Below, piece by piece: positions 52,410 to 61,430 of a DNA stretch of 64,000 nucleotides. The notes beneath the pieces are model-generated. The model made no database searches, was not told the origin of the DNA, and saw only the letters and a program-made list of their open reading frames with translations. The number at the start of each line of letters is the position of its first letter. Position 1 is the first letter of the stretch. The stretch is taken from the NCBI GenBank assembly GCA_035504415.1, contig DATJRY010000007.1, positions 124,001-188,000 on the forward strand. The letters run 5' to 3'. Position numbers and translations under genes: made by a program. The stretch is from Candidatus Sulfotelmatobacter sp. GTDB lineage: Bacteria > Vulcanimicrobiota > Vulcanimicrobiia > Vulcanimicrobiales > Vulcanimicrobiaceae.

Positions 52410-54188
52410 TCAGCTGGTGAGTGGGCCGGTGCGGGCGCGGCGTTCGATCATCGTGACGACGGCGGCGCGGGCACGGGCGATGGCGGCGCGGCGGTAGTCC
52501 CAGCGCGGATCGTCGTCGGGTGCGAAGATGCCCATCGCGCCGTTCGCCTCGAAGACGACGACGTCGCCGTGCGCGTCGAGGGTGAAGTCGATGCCGCCGT
52601 AGTCGAGCCGCATCGTCGCGGCGACTTGACCGAGCGCCGTCAGCGCGCGCTCGCCGAGGAAGGCAGCCGGGTCGTCGAGGAAGCGCGCCTCCTCGGCGCG
52701 GAACGCGGCGACGTCGCGCATGGCCGAGGAGACGTAGTGCACCTTCCAGTCCCGCGAAACGGCGAGGTGGACGGGATACAGCGTGCCGTCGATCGCCATC
52801 ATGCGCAGCTTGCGGAACGCACCGTCGGCGCCGCGCGTGTCCTCGTACGAGAGCACCAGCCGGTCCTCGCCGGGCATCGCGGCCGCGCGCTCGGCGAGCT
52901 CGTCGGGACCCGCGACGCGCTCGAAGAACTGGCCGTTGTGGTAGCCGGGGCTGCGCAAGAGGAGCGGGAACGCGAAGCCCAGCGCGGCGACGGTCGCGAC
53001 GCCGTCCGGCCCCGCCAGCTGCGTGCGCGTCGCAGCCGCAACGTGCGCGGTGCGCACCCCGGCGATCGTCGCCAGCCGCCCGGCCTGTTCGAGGCGGCTG
53101 GTCCGCGCGACGTCGTCCGGATGGTTGAGGATCGGGGCCGCCGTTCGCGCGATGATGCGCCGCGCCACCGCGAGGGCGCGCGCATCGGACTCGACGTCGC
53201 CGACGGCGACGAGGACGACGTCGTGGTCCGGCAGCGGCTGGCCGTCGGCGTACGCTTGCGTATAGAGGACCGTGTTCGCGATGCGGCTCGGGTCGACGAA
53301 GAGATCGTAGCGGATCGCGTGCAGCGCGGAGGCGATCGTCAGCAGGCGCACCGCCTCGCCGGAGCCGGTGTAGGCGAAGATACGGACGGTGCCGCGCAGC
53401 TGCTCGCTGCTCCACGCCGCCGCGGCGGCCTGCTCGTCGCCGAGCTCCTCGTGCGCGGCGGCCAGCGCGAACAGCAGCTCGCCGTCGCCGGGCGCCAGCG
53501 CGAGCGCACGCTCGAGCAGGCGCAGCGCGGCGCGCTCGTCGTGCTGCGCGCTCGCGAACGTCGCCAGCCGGCGCAGGACCAGCAGCGCGCGGTCGGGCTC
53601 GTCGCGCAGCACGGTCTCGAGAAAGACGTCGGCCGCGTCGAGGTCGCCGCGCAGTATCGCGTTGGCGCCGATGTCGTAGACCAGCTCGACGAACGGATCG
53701 GCGGCCGCCTCGGGCGTCGCGGGCGCCGCGGCCGCCGGCGCGGGTTCGGCGGGGACGGGGACGTGCGAAGCGTCGCGCTCGAGCCGTTGCAGCACCTCGC
53801 GCAGCCCGCGCAAGGCCGGCGCGTGGTCGGGGCGCAGCTGCAGCGCCCGCTCGAACTCGCGCTGCGCGGCGATCAGGTCGCGCCGTTCCAGCAGCACCGC
53901 GGCCAAGTTCGTCGCCGCGATCACGCTGGCCGGATCGGCTTCGGTCGCGGCGCGCAAGCAGGCCTCGGCCTCGCGAACGTAGCCGTGGCGGTGATAGAGC
54001 AGCGCCAGGTCGTTGAGGGCGCGGAAGTGGTGCGCGTCGACGGCCAGCACCGCGTGGAAGGCCGGCTCGGCGTCGACGTCGCGTCCGAGCGCCGTGAGCA
54101 GCTTCGCCCGGTCGAACAGCAGGCTGACGGACCGCGGCTGGCTGGCGAGTGCCGCATCCAGCGCCTCGACGATCGACTCCAAGGTCAC
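52410..54188 (-). CDS. TPR protein with C-terminal ATP-grasp-like domain
   Basis: 592 residues from GTG, no signal peptide. Residues ~1-270 are TPR-like repeats (FRALNDLALLYHRHGYVREA, ASVIAATNLAAVLLERRDLI, ERALALAPGDGELLFALAAA). Residues ~275-590 resemble an ATP-grasp ligase of the RimK/glutathione-synthase type. The metal-site signature is present as MRLDYGGIDFTLDAHGDVVVFEANG (given here in key residues: D in DYGGIDF, E and N in FEANG), and PILNHPDDVART fits the ATP-binding N-domain. Such enzymes join acids to amines using ATP. The acceptor is unknown; the TPR part may hold a peptide or protein substrate. Confidence 0.78.
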   Translation of the reverse strand: MTLESIVEALDAALASQPRSVSLLFDRAKLLTALGRDVDAEPAFHAVLAVDAHHFRALNDLALLYHRHGYVREAEACLRAATEADPASVIAATNLAAVLLERRDLIAAQREFERALQLRPDHAPALRGLREVLQRLERDASHVPVPAEPAPAAAAPATPEAAADPFVELVYDIGANAILRGDLDAADVFLETVLRDEPDRALLVLRRLATFASAQHDERAALRLLERALALAPGDGELLFALAAAHEELGDEQAAAAAWSSEQLRGTVRIFAYTGSGEAVRLLTIASALHAIRYDLFVDPSRIANTVLYTQAYADGQPLPDHDVVLVAVGDVESDARALAVARRIIARTAAPILNHPDDVARTSRLEQAGRLATIAGVRTAHVAAATRTQLAGPDGVATVAALGFAFPLLLRSPGYHNGQFFERVAGPDELAERAAAMPGEDRLVLSYEDTRGADGAFRKLRMMAIDGTLYPVHLAVSRDWKVHYVSSAMRDVAAFRAEEARFLDDPAAFLGERALTALGQVAATMRLDYGGIDFTLDAHGDVVVFEANGAMGIFAPDDDPRWDYRRAAIARARAAVVTMIERRARTGPLTS

Positions 54189-54241
54189 ATGGGGGACGGT
54201 ATGCTCTCGCGCTGCGGAGTGCCTGGCGAGGAGGCCGACGG

Positions 54242-55087
54242 ATGATCTCGAGGGTCGCGGTGATCGGCCCGGGCGCGATGGGGAGCGCCATCGCCGGGCG
54301 CCTGACCGAGCACGGCGTCTCGGTGTTGACCTCGCTCGCGGGCCGCAGCGAGGCGACGCGTCGCCGCGCCGAGGCGGCGGGGATGATCGACGCCGACGAC
54401 GACGCGATCGCGTCCGCCGACGCGATCCTCTCGATCGTGCCGCCGGCGGACGCGGTCGCGCTGGCGCAGCGATTCGCCGCGCCGCTCGCGCGGGCCGCGC
54501 GCAAGGCGATCTACGCCGACTGCAACGCGGTCGACGTCGACACCGTGCACCGCATCGCCACGATCATCGCGCCGACCGGCGCGCCCTTCGTCGACGGCGC
54601 GATCATCGGTCTGCCGCCCGGGCCGAACGGCGATCCCACGGTATACCTCTCGGGTGAGCCCGCGCCGGCGCTCGCACCGCTCGCCGATCGCGGGCTGACG
54701 CTCCGCGTCATGGACGCTCCGGTCGGCGCCGCCTCGGCGCTCAAGATGTCGTTCGCCGGCATCAACAAGGGCATCACGCTGCTGGCCGCCGCGATGATCC
54801 TGGGCGCGACGCGGGCCGGCGCGGCCGAGTCGCTCCGCGGCGCGCTGGCAGAGCACCGTCCCGACGTCCTCGCGCGCCTCGACCGCGCGTTGCCGGACAT
54901 GGTTCCGAAGGCGTACCGCTGGGCGCCGGAGATGGAAGAGATCGCCGCGTTCCTGGGCGACGACGCCGCCGGCCGTGCGATCTACGCGGGGTTGGCGGCG
55001 CTCTGCCGGCGGCTGGCCGCGGATCGCACGGGCGCGGGAACGGAGATCGCGACGCTGACGGCGTTCGTCGCGGGCGATCGGCGCTAA
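54242..55087 (+). CDS. NAD(P)-binding dehydrogenase of the 6-phosphogluconate/hydroxyisobutyrate type (DUF1932)
   Basis: 281 residues with GAGGAGG before the ATG. The Rossmann motif VAVIGPGAMGSAIAGRL opens the protein, with SLAGRSEATRRRA suggesting NADP preference. 'ADAILSIVPPADAVALAQ' and 'FVDGAIIGLPP' are typical of beta-hydroxyacid dehydrogenases, and the C-terminal helical part (GINKGITLLAAAMILGATRA) matches DUF1932. Substrate unknown. It converges on the amidase gene, with stops overlapping by four bases. Confidence 0.85.
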   Translation: MISRVAVIGPGAMGSAIAGRLTEHGVSVLTSLAGRSEATRRRAEAAGMIDADDDAIASADAILSIVPPADAVALAQRFAAPLARAARKAIYADCNAVDVDTVHRIATIIAPTGAPFVDGAIIGLPPGPNGDPTVYLSGEPAPALAPLADRGLTLRVMDAPVGAASALKMSFAGINKGITLLAAAMILGATRAGAAESLRGALAEHRPDVLARLDRALPDMVPKAYRWAPEMEEIAAFLGDDAAGRAIYAGLAALCRRLAADRTGAGTEIATLTAFVAGDRR

Positions 55088-56301
55088 GCGCGCTCGGCGA
55101 GCGCGAACGCGGCGCCCGGCATGCCGTCGAGGCCGATGATCTGCGCGCCGAGCGGCAGGCCGTGCGCGCCGGTGCCGATCGGAATCGCGAGCGCGGGCAG
55201 CGCGAACGCCGAGGCGGGCGTCACCAGCGGGATCGTCTCGTCGCGGAACGCCGGCGGCGCGGGCGCGAGCGGCGCTTCGTCGCGCGCGATCGGCGCCAGC
55301 GCGCAGGCGTAGCCCGCGGTCGCGGCGCGCCATGACGCCAGCGACGCGTCGATCGTCGCACGCGCGGCGGCCAGGGCGGCGTCGTCCACGGTCAACGCGC
55401 GCTCGACCCGCTCGCGCACGTCGGCGCCGTACGCGTCGCGGTGCGCGGCGATCAGCGGCGCGTGGAACCGGGCCGCGGCGTGCATCTGCACGACGGCCAC
55501 CGCTCGCGCGAGCGCGTCGTCCCACCAGTCGACCGTGTCGACCCGCACGCCCCGCGCGCGAAGGCGTTCGACGAGCGCGTCGAGCGCCGCATGCGTGGCC
55601 GGGGCGAGCGCGTCCCAGCCGCCGCCGCGCAGCCGGCACACGCGGGTCGCGGCGGTCGCCGGGATGTCGGCGCCGGCGAGCACCACGTACGCGCGCCGCA
55701 CCATCGCCAAGTCCCGGGCCATCGGCCCGACCGTGTCGAGCCCGAGCGCGAGCGGGACGATGCCGTCGAGCGGAAACGTCCCGGTGGCGGGCCGGATGCC
55801 GTACAGGCCGCACAGCGCGGCGGGAATGCGGATCGAGCCGAGCGTGTCGGTTCCGAGCGCGAGGTCGGCCAGCCCGGCCGCCAGCGCGGCGCCGGAGCCG
55901 CCGCTCGAGCCGCCCGCGATGCGCGCCGGATCGAGCGGGTTGGCCGTGCGGCCGAAGTGCGGGTTCTCGGTGGTGACGCCCCAGGCGAACTCATGGGTGG
56001 CGGTCTTGCCGACGACGAGCGCGCCGGCGTCGCGCAGTCGGCGGACGACCGGCGCGTCGACGTCGGGGTCGCGGCGGAAGAACGACGAACCGGCGCGGGT
56101 CGGCAGTCCGGCGACGTCGATGAGGTCCTTGACCGCCAGTGCCGCGCCGTGCAGCGGTCCGCGCGCGTGCGGCGGCACGGCGTCGAGCCGGTCGGCCTCG
56201 CGCAGGACGGCAGCGCGATCGACGGCGACGTAGCAGCGCAGCTGCCCGTCGCGCGCGGCGATCTCGGCGAGCAGCGTTTCGGCGCGCGCGCGAACGGTCA
56301 C
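55084..56301 (-). CDS. Amidase-signature-family hydrolase
   Basis: 405 residues from a GTG overlapping the livF-type stop (GTGA). The Ser-Ser-Lys triad is recognisable: AALAVKDLID (Lys), ARIAGGSSGGSGAALAAG (middle Ser) and LGTDTLGSIRIPAALCG (nucleophile Ser). The enzyme hydrolyses an amide to acid and ammonia; the substrate is open. Coupling to the ABC importer suggests it processes the imported compound, and this is inference. A GatA role is unlikely because gatB and gatC are absent. Confidence 0.92.
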   Translation of the reverse strand: MTVRARAETLLAEIAARDGQLRCYVAVDRAAVLREADRLDAVPPHARGPLHGAALAVKDLIDVAGLPTRAGSSFFRRDPDVDAPVVRRLRDAGALVVGKTATHEFAWGVTTENPHFGRTANPLDPARIAGGSSGGSGAALAAGLADLALGTDTLGSIRIPAALCGLYGIRPATGTFPLDGIVPLALGLDTVGPMARDLAMVRRAYVVLAGADIPATAATRVCRLRGGGWDALAPATHAALDALVERLRARGVRVDTVDWWDDALARAVAVVQMHAAARFHAPLIAAHRDAYGADVRERVERALTVDDAALAAARATIDASLASWRAATAGYACALAPIARDEAPLAPAPPAFRDETIPLVTPASAFALPALAIPIGTGAHGLPLGAQIIGLDGMPGAAFALAERA

Positions 56302-57017
56302 GACGCGGCGGCGTCGAGACCCATCAGCTCCCGGATGCGCGCGTGGTCGCGCGCCAGCTCGGCGGCGGGGCCGTCGTACACCAGGTGCCCGCTGTCGAGC
56401 ACGTACGCCCGCGACGCGAATTTGAGCGCGAGCAGGGCGTTCTGCTCGACCAGCAAGATCGAGACGCCGGTGCGCTTGAGCTCCGCCAGGATCGCGTAGA
56501 CGTCCTCGACGATCAGCGGCGCGAGCCCCTGCGAGGGCTCGTCGACCAACAGCAGGCGCGGGTTCGCGACCAGCGCGCGACCGATCGCGAGCATCTCTTG
56601 CTCGCCGCCCGAGAGCTTGCCGGCGCGGCGGGCGCGCAGCTCGGCCAGTTTGGGGAGATGCTCGAAGACGCGCTCGATCGACCACGCGCCGGTGCGCCCG
56701 TTCTCGGCCAGCTGCAGGTTCTCGAGCGTCGTCAGGCCGCCGAACATGCGCCGTCCCTCGGGCACGTAGCCGACGCCCAGCCGCGCGATCCGGTAGGGCG
56801 GGAGCCCGGCGATCTCGGTGCCGTCGAAGCGGACCGAGCCGGACGCCGGCGGCGTGAGCCCCAGGATGCTGCGCATCGTCGTCGTCTTGCCGGCGCCGTT
56901 GAGCCCGAGCAGCGCGACCAGCTCGCCTTCACCAACGGTGAGCGAGACGTCCCGTAAGATGCGGATCTTGCCGTAGTTGGTGCACAGCTTTTCGACCGCG
57001 AGCAACGGTTCAGACAT
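56298..57017 (-). CDS. livF: Branched-chain amino acid/amide ABC transporter ATP-binding protein (LivF-type)
   Basis: 239 residues. Walker A GLNGAGKTT, the LivF-type VGYVPEGRRMFGGLTTLENL segment, the ABC signature LSGGEQEML, Walker B LLLVDEPSQGL and the switch histidine region LLVEQN (Gln-Asn in this family). It energises import of the substrate bound by the LivK-like protein. It overlaps livG by eight bases and the amidase by four. Confidence 0.95.
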   Translation of the reverse strand: MSEPLLAVEKLCTNYGKIRILRDVSLTVGEGELVALLGLNGAGKTTTMRSILGLTPPASGSVRFDGTEIAGLPPYRIARLGVGYVPEGRRMFGGLTTLENLQLAENGRTGAWSIERVFEHLPKLAELRARRAGKLSGGEQEMLAIGRALVANPRLLLVDEPSQGLAPLIVEDVYAILAELKRTGVSILLVEQNALLALKFASRAYVLDSGHLVYDGPAAELARDHARIRELMGLDAAAS

Positions 57018-57783
57018 CTTCGATGATCTCCGTCCCCAGGTACGCCTCGCGGACCGCGGCGTTCCCGGCGATCTCTTGTGGGGTGCCTTCCGCCAGCACG
57101 CGCCCGCGGTTCATCACCGTGACGCGGTGCGAGAGCGAGAGGACGACGCGCATGTTGTGCTCGACGAACAGCAGCGTGAGGCCGAGGCGTGCGTGCAGAT
57201 CGCGAATCACGTGCATGATGCGCTCGGTCTCCGCCTGCGCCAAGCCCGCCATCGGCTCGTCCATCAAGACGAAGACCGGGTCGGTCGAGAGCGACATCGC
57301 GATCTCGCACAGGCGCTGCGAGCCGTGCGAGAGCTCGGCCACCGGACGAGCGCGGACCTTGCCGAGATTGACGAAGCCCAGCAGCTCGTCGACCCGCTGC
57401 TCGACGCGTCGCGCCGCCTCGCCGGTCGGGGGCCGCAAGCGAAAGGCCTGCTTCGCTCGCGCCCGCACGCCCAAGCGCAGGTTCTCCTCGACGGTCAATT
57501 CGGGAAAGATGCTCGGGGTTTGGAACGTGCGCCCCATCCCCGAGGCCACGCGCCGGAAGCCCCGCAGCCGCGTGACGTCACGACCCTGGAACGTCACCCT
57601 TCCGGCGTCGGGCGGATTGTAACCGGAGATCGCGTTGAAGAACGTCGTCTTGCCGGCACCGTTGGGTCCGATGACGGCGTGGATCGCGCCCGCGCGCACC
57701 GTGATCGAGACGTCGTCGACGGCGCGCAGGCCGCCGAAGATCTTGGTGATCCCGGTCGCTTCGAGCATCACGGCGTCAGCCAT
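57010..57783 (-). CDS. livG: ABC transporter ATP-binding protein (LivG-type)
   Basis: 257 residues. Walker A GPNGAGKTTFFNAISGY, the LivG-type GMGRTFQTPSIFPELTVEENL, the signature ELSHGSQRLCEIAMSL (SHGSQ in place of SGGQQ), Walker B VFVLMDEPMAGL and the switch VEHNM. Overlaps livM by eight bases and livF by eight. Confidence 0.95.
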   Translation of the reverse strand: MADAVMLEATGITKIFGGLRAVDDVSITVRAGAIHAVIGPNGAGKTTFFNAISGYNPPDAGRVTFQGRDVTRLRGFRRVASGMGRTFQTPSIFPELTVEENLRLGVRARAKQAFRLRPPTGEAARRVEQRVDELLGFVNLGKVRARPVAELSHGSQRLCEIAMSLSTDPVFVLMDEPMAGLAQAETERIMHVIRDLHARLGLTLLFVEHNMRVVLSLSHRVTVMNRGRVLAEGTPQEIAGNAAVREAYLGTEIIEDV

Positions 57784-58795
57784 TCGGATCTCCTACCAGG
57801 CGCGCGTGCGCGTCGAAGTCGGCGTTGGGGTCGGCGATCGCGTCGACCACCCGGCCCCGGCGGCGCAGTCCCTCCAGCGTGCCCAGGATGCCGCGCGGGA
57901 AGAGCAGGACGCAGACGACGAACACGCCGCCGATGATGATCTGCCAGGCCGGGGTGATGTTCGAGACGAGGTCTTTGCCGATCACGTAGATCACCGCGCC
58001 GACCAGCGGTCCGAACACCGTGCCGGCACCGCCCAGCACCGTCATCAAGACGAAGTCGCCCGAGAGGTGCCAGTCGAGCAGCAGCGGGTAGGCGAAGTTG
58101 ATGAGCATCGCGTAGAGCGCGCCGCCCAGCCCCGCCATCCCCGAGGCGATCAGCAACGCGACGAAGATGAAGCGATCGCTGTCCAAGCCCAGGTAGCGCA
58201 CGCGCGTTTCGTTCTGGCGGATCGCCACCAGGACGTGGCCGAACGGTGACTCCGCGAGCGCGAGAAACGCCAGCACGAGCAACACGAACAACACCAAATC
58301 GAGATAGTAGAAACCCTGGGCGTGCAGCATGACGTGGTGGCCGACCAAGCCGAGCGGCGGCCGAATGACGGTCATGCCGTCCTCGCCGCCGGTGAAATCG
58401 GTGAACCGGTAGGCGACGAAGTAGAAGACCTGGCCGAACGCGATCGCCAACAGACCGAAGTAGATGCCGCGGCGCCGCAACAAAAACGGCCCGATGAGCA
58501 GGCCGCCGAGGAGAGCGACGAGGGTGCCGATCACGACCGCCTCGCCGAAGCCCACGTTGAGGTATTTCACCGAGAGCGCCGCACCGTACGCGCCCAGCCC
58601 GAAGAACGCGGCGTTCCCGAAGGCCGGCAGCCCGGTGTACCCGAGCAGCAGGTTCACGCTCATCGCGGCGAACGCGTCGAGCAGCACCTCGGAGACGATC
58701 GAGATGTCCAGGCCGATCAACGGCGCGACCAGCGGCGCAAGCGCGAGCAGCACCGCGATGACGGCAAGGGTGATGAGGCTGCGGCGAGCTCTCAC
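57776..58795 (-). CDS. livM: ABC transporter permease (LivM-type)
   Basis: 339 residues from GTG, with about nine transmembrane helices. 'NLLLGYTGLPAFGNAAFFGLGAYGAA' is the family signature (shown in part), with LGLDSDRFIFVALLIASGMAGLGGALYA and GDFVLMTVLGGAGTVFGPLVGA later on. The C-terminal ~20 residues are a charged tail. Start overlaps the livH stop (GTGA). Confidence 0.94.
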   Translation of the reverse strand: MRARRSLITLAVIAVLLALAPLVAPLIGLDISIVSEVLLDAFAAMSVNLLLGYTGLPAFGNAAFFGLGAYGAALSVKYLNVGFGEAVVIGTLVALLGGLLIGPFLLRRRGIYFGLLAIAFGQVFYFVAYRFTDFTGGEDGMTVIRPPLGLVGHHVMLHAQGFYYLDLVLFVLLVLAFLALAESPFGHVLVAIRQNETRVRYLGLDSDRFIFVALLIASGMAGLGGALYAMLINFAYPLLLDWHLSGDFVLMTVLGGAGTVFGPLVGAVIYVIGKDLVSNITPAWQIIIGGVFVVCVLLFPRGILGTLEGLRRRGRVVDAIADPNADFDAHARLVGDPNG

Positions 58796-59664
58796 CCGAA
58801 CACTCCCTCTTCGCCGAACAAGCCGCGCGGGCGGATCATCAGCACCAGCGCCATGAGGATGTACATCGACACCTCGCTGGCGGCCGGAATGTAGAGCGTC
58901 GTGATCGAGATCGCCAAGCCGATCAGCAGGCCGCCCACGATGCTGCCGAAGATGCTGCCCATCCCGCCGATGATCACGGCGACGAAGGCCGGCATGAGCA
59001 GCGCGTTGCCGCTGGTCGGATCCAGGCCCAGCATCCCCGACGCCAGCACGCCGGCGATCCCCGCCAAGAAGATCCCCAGCGCGAAGTTGACCATATAGAG
59101 GATCTGCGTGTTGGTCCCCAGCGCGGCGATCATCTCGGTGTCCTGGAGCGCGGCGCGCAGTCGCAGCCCGAACCGCGTACGGGTGAGGAACAGCGCCAGC
59201 GCGACGATCGCGATCAGCAGCACGGCGGCGATGAACAAGCGGAAGGAGGGGAAGGTCATGAACGAAAGCTGCACGCCGCCCTGCAGCGAGGACGGCGGCG
59301 AGACGGGCACCCCGTTGGCGCCGAAGATGAGCCGATAGGCCTCCTCCGCGATCAGCGAGAGCCCGAAGGTCAGCAGCAAGCTGTAGAACGGCTCGCGTTT
59401 GTAGAGCGGGCGGATCAACGTCCGCTCGACCAGGATGCCGACGACGACGGTGAGCAAGGGTGCCGCGATCAGCGCGAACCAGAACGACGTGCCGTGCTCG
59501 ATGAATGCGAATCCGAAGTATCCGGCCAGCGTCATGAAGCTCCCGTGCGCCATGTTGATCGTGCCGGTCAGGTTCATGATGAGCGAAAGACCGATCGCCA
59601 CGATCGCGTAGAACGCGCCCAGGACCAGTCCGTTGAACAGCTCGGGAGCGATGTGCTGGATCAA
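58792..59664 (-). CDS. livH: ABC transporter permease (LivH-type)
   Basis: 290 residues from TTG, with eight predicted transmembrane helices. Signature segments: LVLGAFYAIVAIGLSLI, TINMAHGSFMTLAGYFG, MIAALGTNTQILYMVNFALG and VAVIIGGMGSIFGSIVGGL. It forms the membrane channel with the LivM-type protein. Separated from the binding-protein gene by 73 bases. Confidence 0.94.
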   Translation of the reverse strand: MIQHIAPELFNGLVLGAFYAIVAIGLSLIMNLTGTINMAHGSFMTLAGYFGFAFIEHGTSFWFALIAAPLLTVVVGILVERTLIRPLYKREPFYSLLLTFGLSLIAEEAYRLIFGANGVPVSPPSSLQGGVQLSFMTFPSFRLFIAAVLLIAIVALALFLTRTRFGLRLRAALQDTEMIAALGTNTQILYMVNFALGIFLAGIAGVLASGMLGLDPTSGNALLMPAFVAVIIGGMGSIFGSIVGGLLIGLAISITTLYIPAASEVSMYILMALVLMIRPRGLFGEEGVFG

Positions 59665-59737
59665 ACGCGTGTGCTCCGCGGGAGCGCGGCGAGGCCGGCG
59701 CCGCTGGGCGGAGCCGACCTCGGTTCGCGCGGTGATG

Positions 59738-61003
59738 TCAGGAGGGATAGTTGAGGTGGCAGGCCTTCGAGGCGTCGGCGCCGCTCAGGTAGATGCCGGC
59801 CGGCTCCTGGCGGTCGATGATGTGGAAGAGGTCGAACGGATCGCCCGGCGTGCCGTTGGGGTTGAGCTTGCCGAACCACATCGGCCACAGCAGCGCGTGA
59901 TCCTCGGGACGATACTGTGACTTGCCGATCCACAGGCTCTCGAAGTCGTTGCCGGCCAGCGTCTTCGTGCACTTGACGGGATCGGTGGACTTGGCTTCGT
60001 TGATCGACCACAGGAGCCGGTCCATCGCGACGTACCCGAAGCAGCCGCGCGGCGTCGGGGGCATCTTGTGCCGCTGCTTGTACTCCGCTACGAACTTGTT
60101 CGCGAGCGCGTTGTTCTTTCCGAGCACTTCGTCGCCTTTGTAGTACCACTCCGTGCCCCAGTAGCCGACGCGCACGTTGGGCGGCACGGCCAGCACGGCT
60201 TCCATCTCCGCGTACGGGCCGGCGACCGGGATCTTGTTGAGCAGGCCGTACTGCGAGGCTTGCTTGAGGCAGTTGACCCAATCGTTGCCCTGCACGAGCA
60301 CCAGCAGGCACGACGGCTTCGCGGCTTCGACCTTGGTCAGATACGGGCTGAAGTCGGTCGTTCCCAGCGGCGTGAGGTCGTTGGCGACGATCTCGCCGCC
60401 GACGCGTTTGATGACGTCCTGATATCCGGCCGCGAGCGCGTGGCCGAACGCGTAGTCGGGCGTGATGAGATACCACTTCTTGCCGAACAGCTTCGCGATC
60501 GAGAAGCCGGTCGCGTGCGTGAGCGCCCAGGTGGGATGACAGGTCTGGAACGTCGTCCAGTGGCAGTCGGAGCCGGTGATCTGATCCGCGTGGCCGCCGG
60601 AGACGATGAACATCACGCCCATCGACGCGGCGGCGCCGCTGGTCGAGAGTGACGCCGCGCTGTTGAGGGTTCCCATCAGCGCCGCGACCTTCGTCTCGTT
60701 GACCAGTTGACGCGCCTTCTCGACGCTCACGCCCGGATTGTTCTGGTTGTCCTCGACGGTGACTTCGACTTTGCGGCCCATGACGCCACCTTTGGCGTTC
60801 CACCAGTCGACGGCGATGGCCGCGCCGCGGACCTCGCTCTGCGCTTCGGCCGCGTAGGTTCCGGTCAACTCTTCGATTTGACCGATCTTGAGAACGTCGG
60901 CGGCTTCGCCGAGCCGCGGAATGAAGGCGGGTATGGCCATGCCGGCCGCGGCGCCGGCGGCGATCGCCGAGAATTGCCTGCGCGAGATGGACGAACGGAT
61001 CAT
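59738..61003 (-). CDS. LivK/AmiC-like periplasmic binding protein with twin-arginine signal
   Basis: 421 residues from the ATG at 61003 (GAGGAG upstream). The N-terminus SRRQFSAIAAGAAAG is a twin-arginine-type signal, so folded export through Tat is likely. The body is a type I periplasmic binding fold (LKIGQIEELTGTYAAEAQS, GGVMGRKVEVTVEDNQNNPG, LMGTLNSAASLST). Ligand could be a branched-chain amino acid, an amide or urea; the amidase at the end of the operon favours an amide, by inference. Confidence 0.92.
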   Translation of the reverse strand: MIRSSISRRQFSAIAAGAAAGMAIPAFIPRLGEAADVLKIGQIEELTGTYAAEAQSEVRGAAIAVDWWNAKGGVMGRKVEVTVEDNQNNPGVSVEKARQLVNETKVAALMGTLNSAASLSTSGAAASMGVMFIVSGGHADQITGSDCHWTTFQTCHPTWALTHATGFSIAKLFGKKWYLITPDYAFGHALAAGYQDVIKRVGGEIVANDLTPLGTTDFSPYLTKVEAAKPSCLLVLVQGNDWVNCLKQASQYGLLNKIPVAGPYAEMEAVLAVPPNVRVGYWGTEWYYKGDEVLGKNNALANKFVAEYKQRHKMPPTPRGCFGYVAMDRLLWSINEAKSTDPVKCTKTLAGNDFESLWIGKSQYRPEDHALLWPMWFGKLNPNGTPGDPFDLFHIIDRQEPAGIYLSGADASKACHLNYPS

Positions 61004-61430
61004 GCAGTGCTCCTCTTGCGGATAAGTGCGATGTTCGGTGGTAGCGCGCTCTCGGAGCGTGGTATAGCGACTTTTGTCGTGATGGCACCATACTGACCGC
61101 AAGGTACAGCCACCTTCGTGCCGCGGCGCGTGCGATCGAAGAGATTTCCACCCGGGGCCGGGCGTTCGTCCGCAGCCGCGCGTGCGCGAACGCTCGGCAC
61201 GTCGGACGATGCGAGCACGTCACGTGCGGCCTCGCGCGCGTCGCGTGCGCGCGAACGCACCGTCGACGCGGCGCGTCGGTAAAGCTTCGGACAGCGCGGC
61301 CCGATCGAGCAGACATTTGCTTCCCCGAAGCCGATATGAGTGAGCGTACGAAGCGTACCAAGGACGGGCGCCTGCCAGCTGTTGTTTAGCAGCGGGCTCG
61401 CTCGTCGTGTGTTCACGAGGGGCTGCAAGG
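61004..61430. other. Divergent intergenic region, no gene recognised
   Basis: 427 bases between the binding-protein gene (minus) and the barrel protein gene (plus). It is GC-rich, with no convincing open frame, RNA gene or clear promoter pair. A short GAGGGG at 61417-61422 serves the downstream start. It must hold promoters for both directions. Confidence 0.6.
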
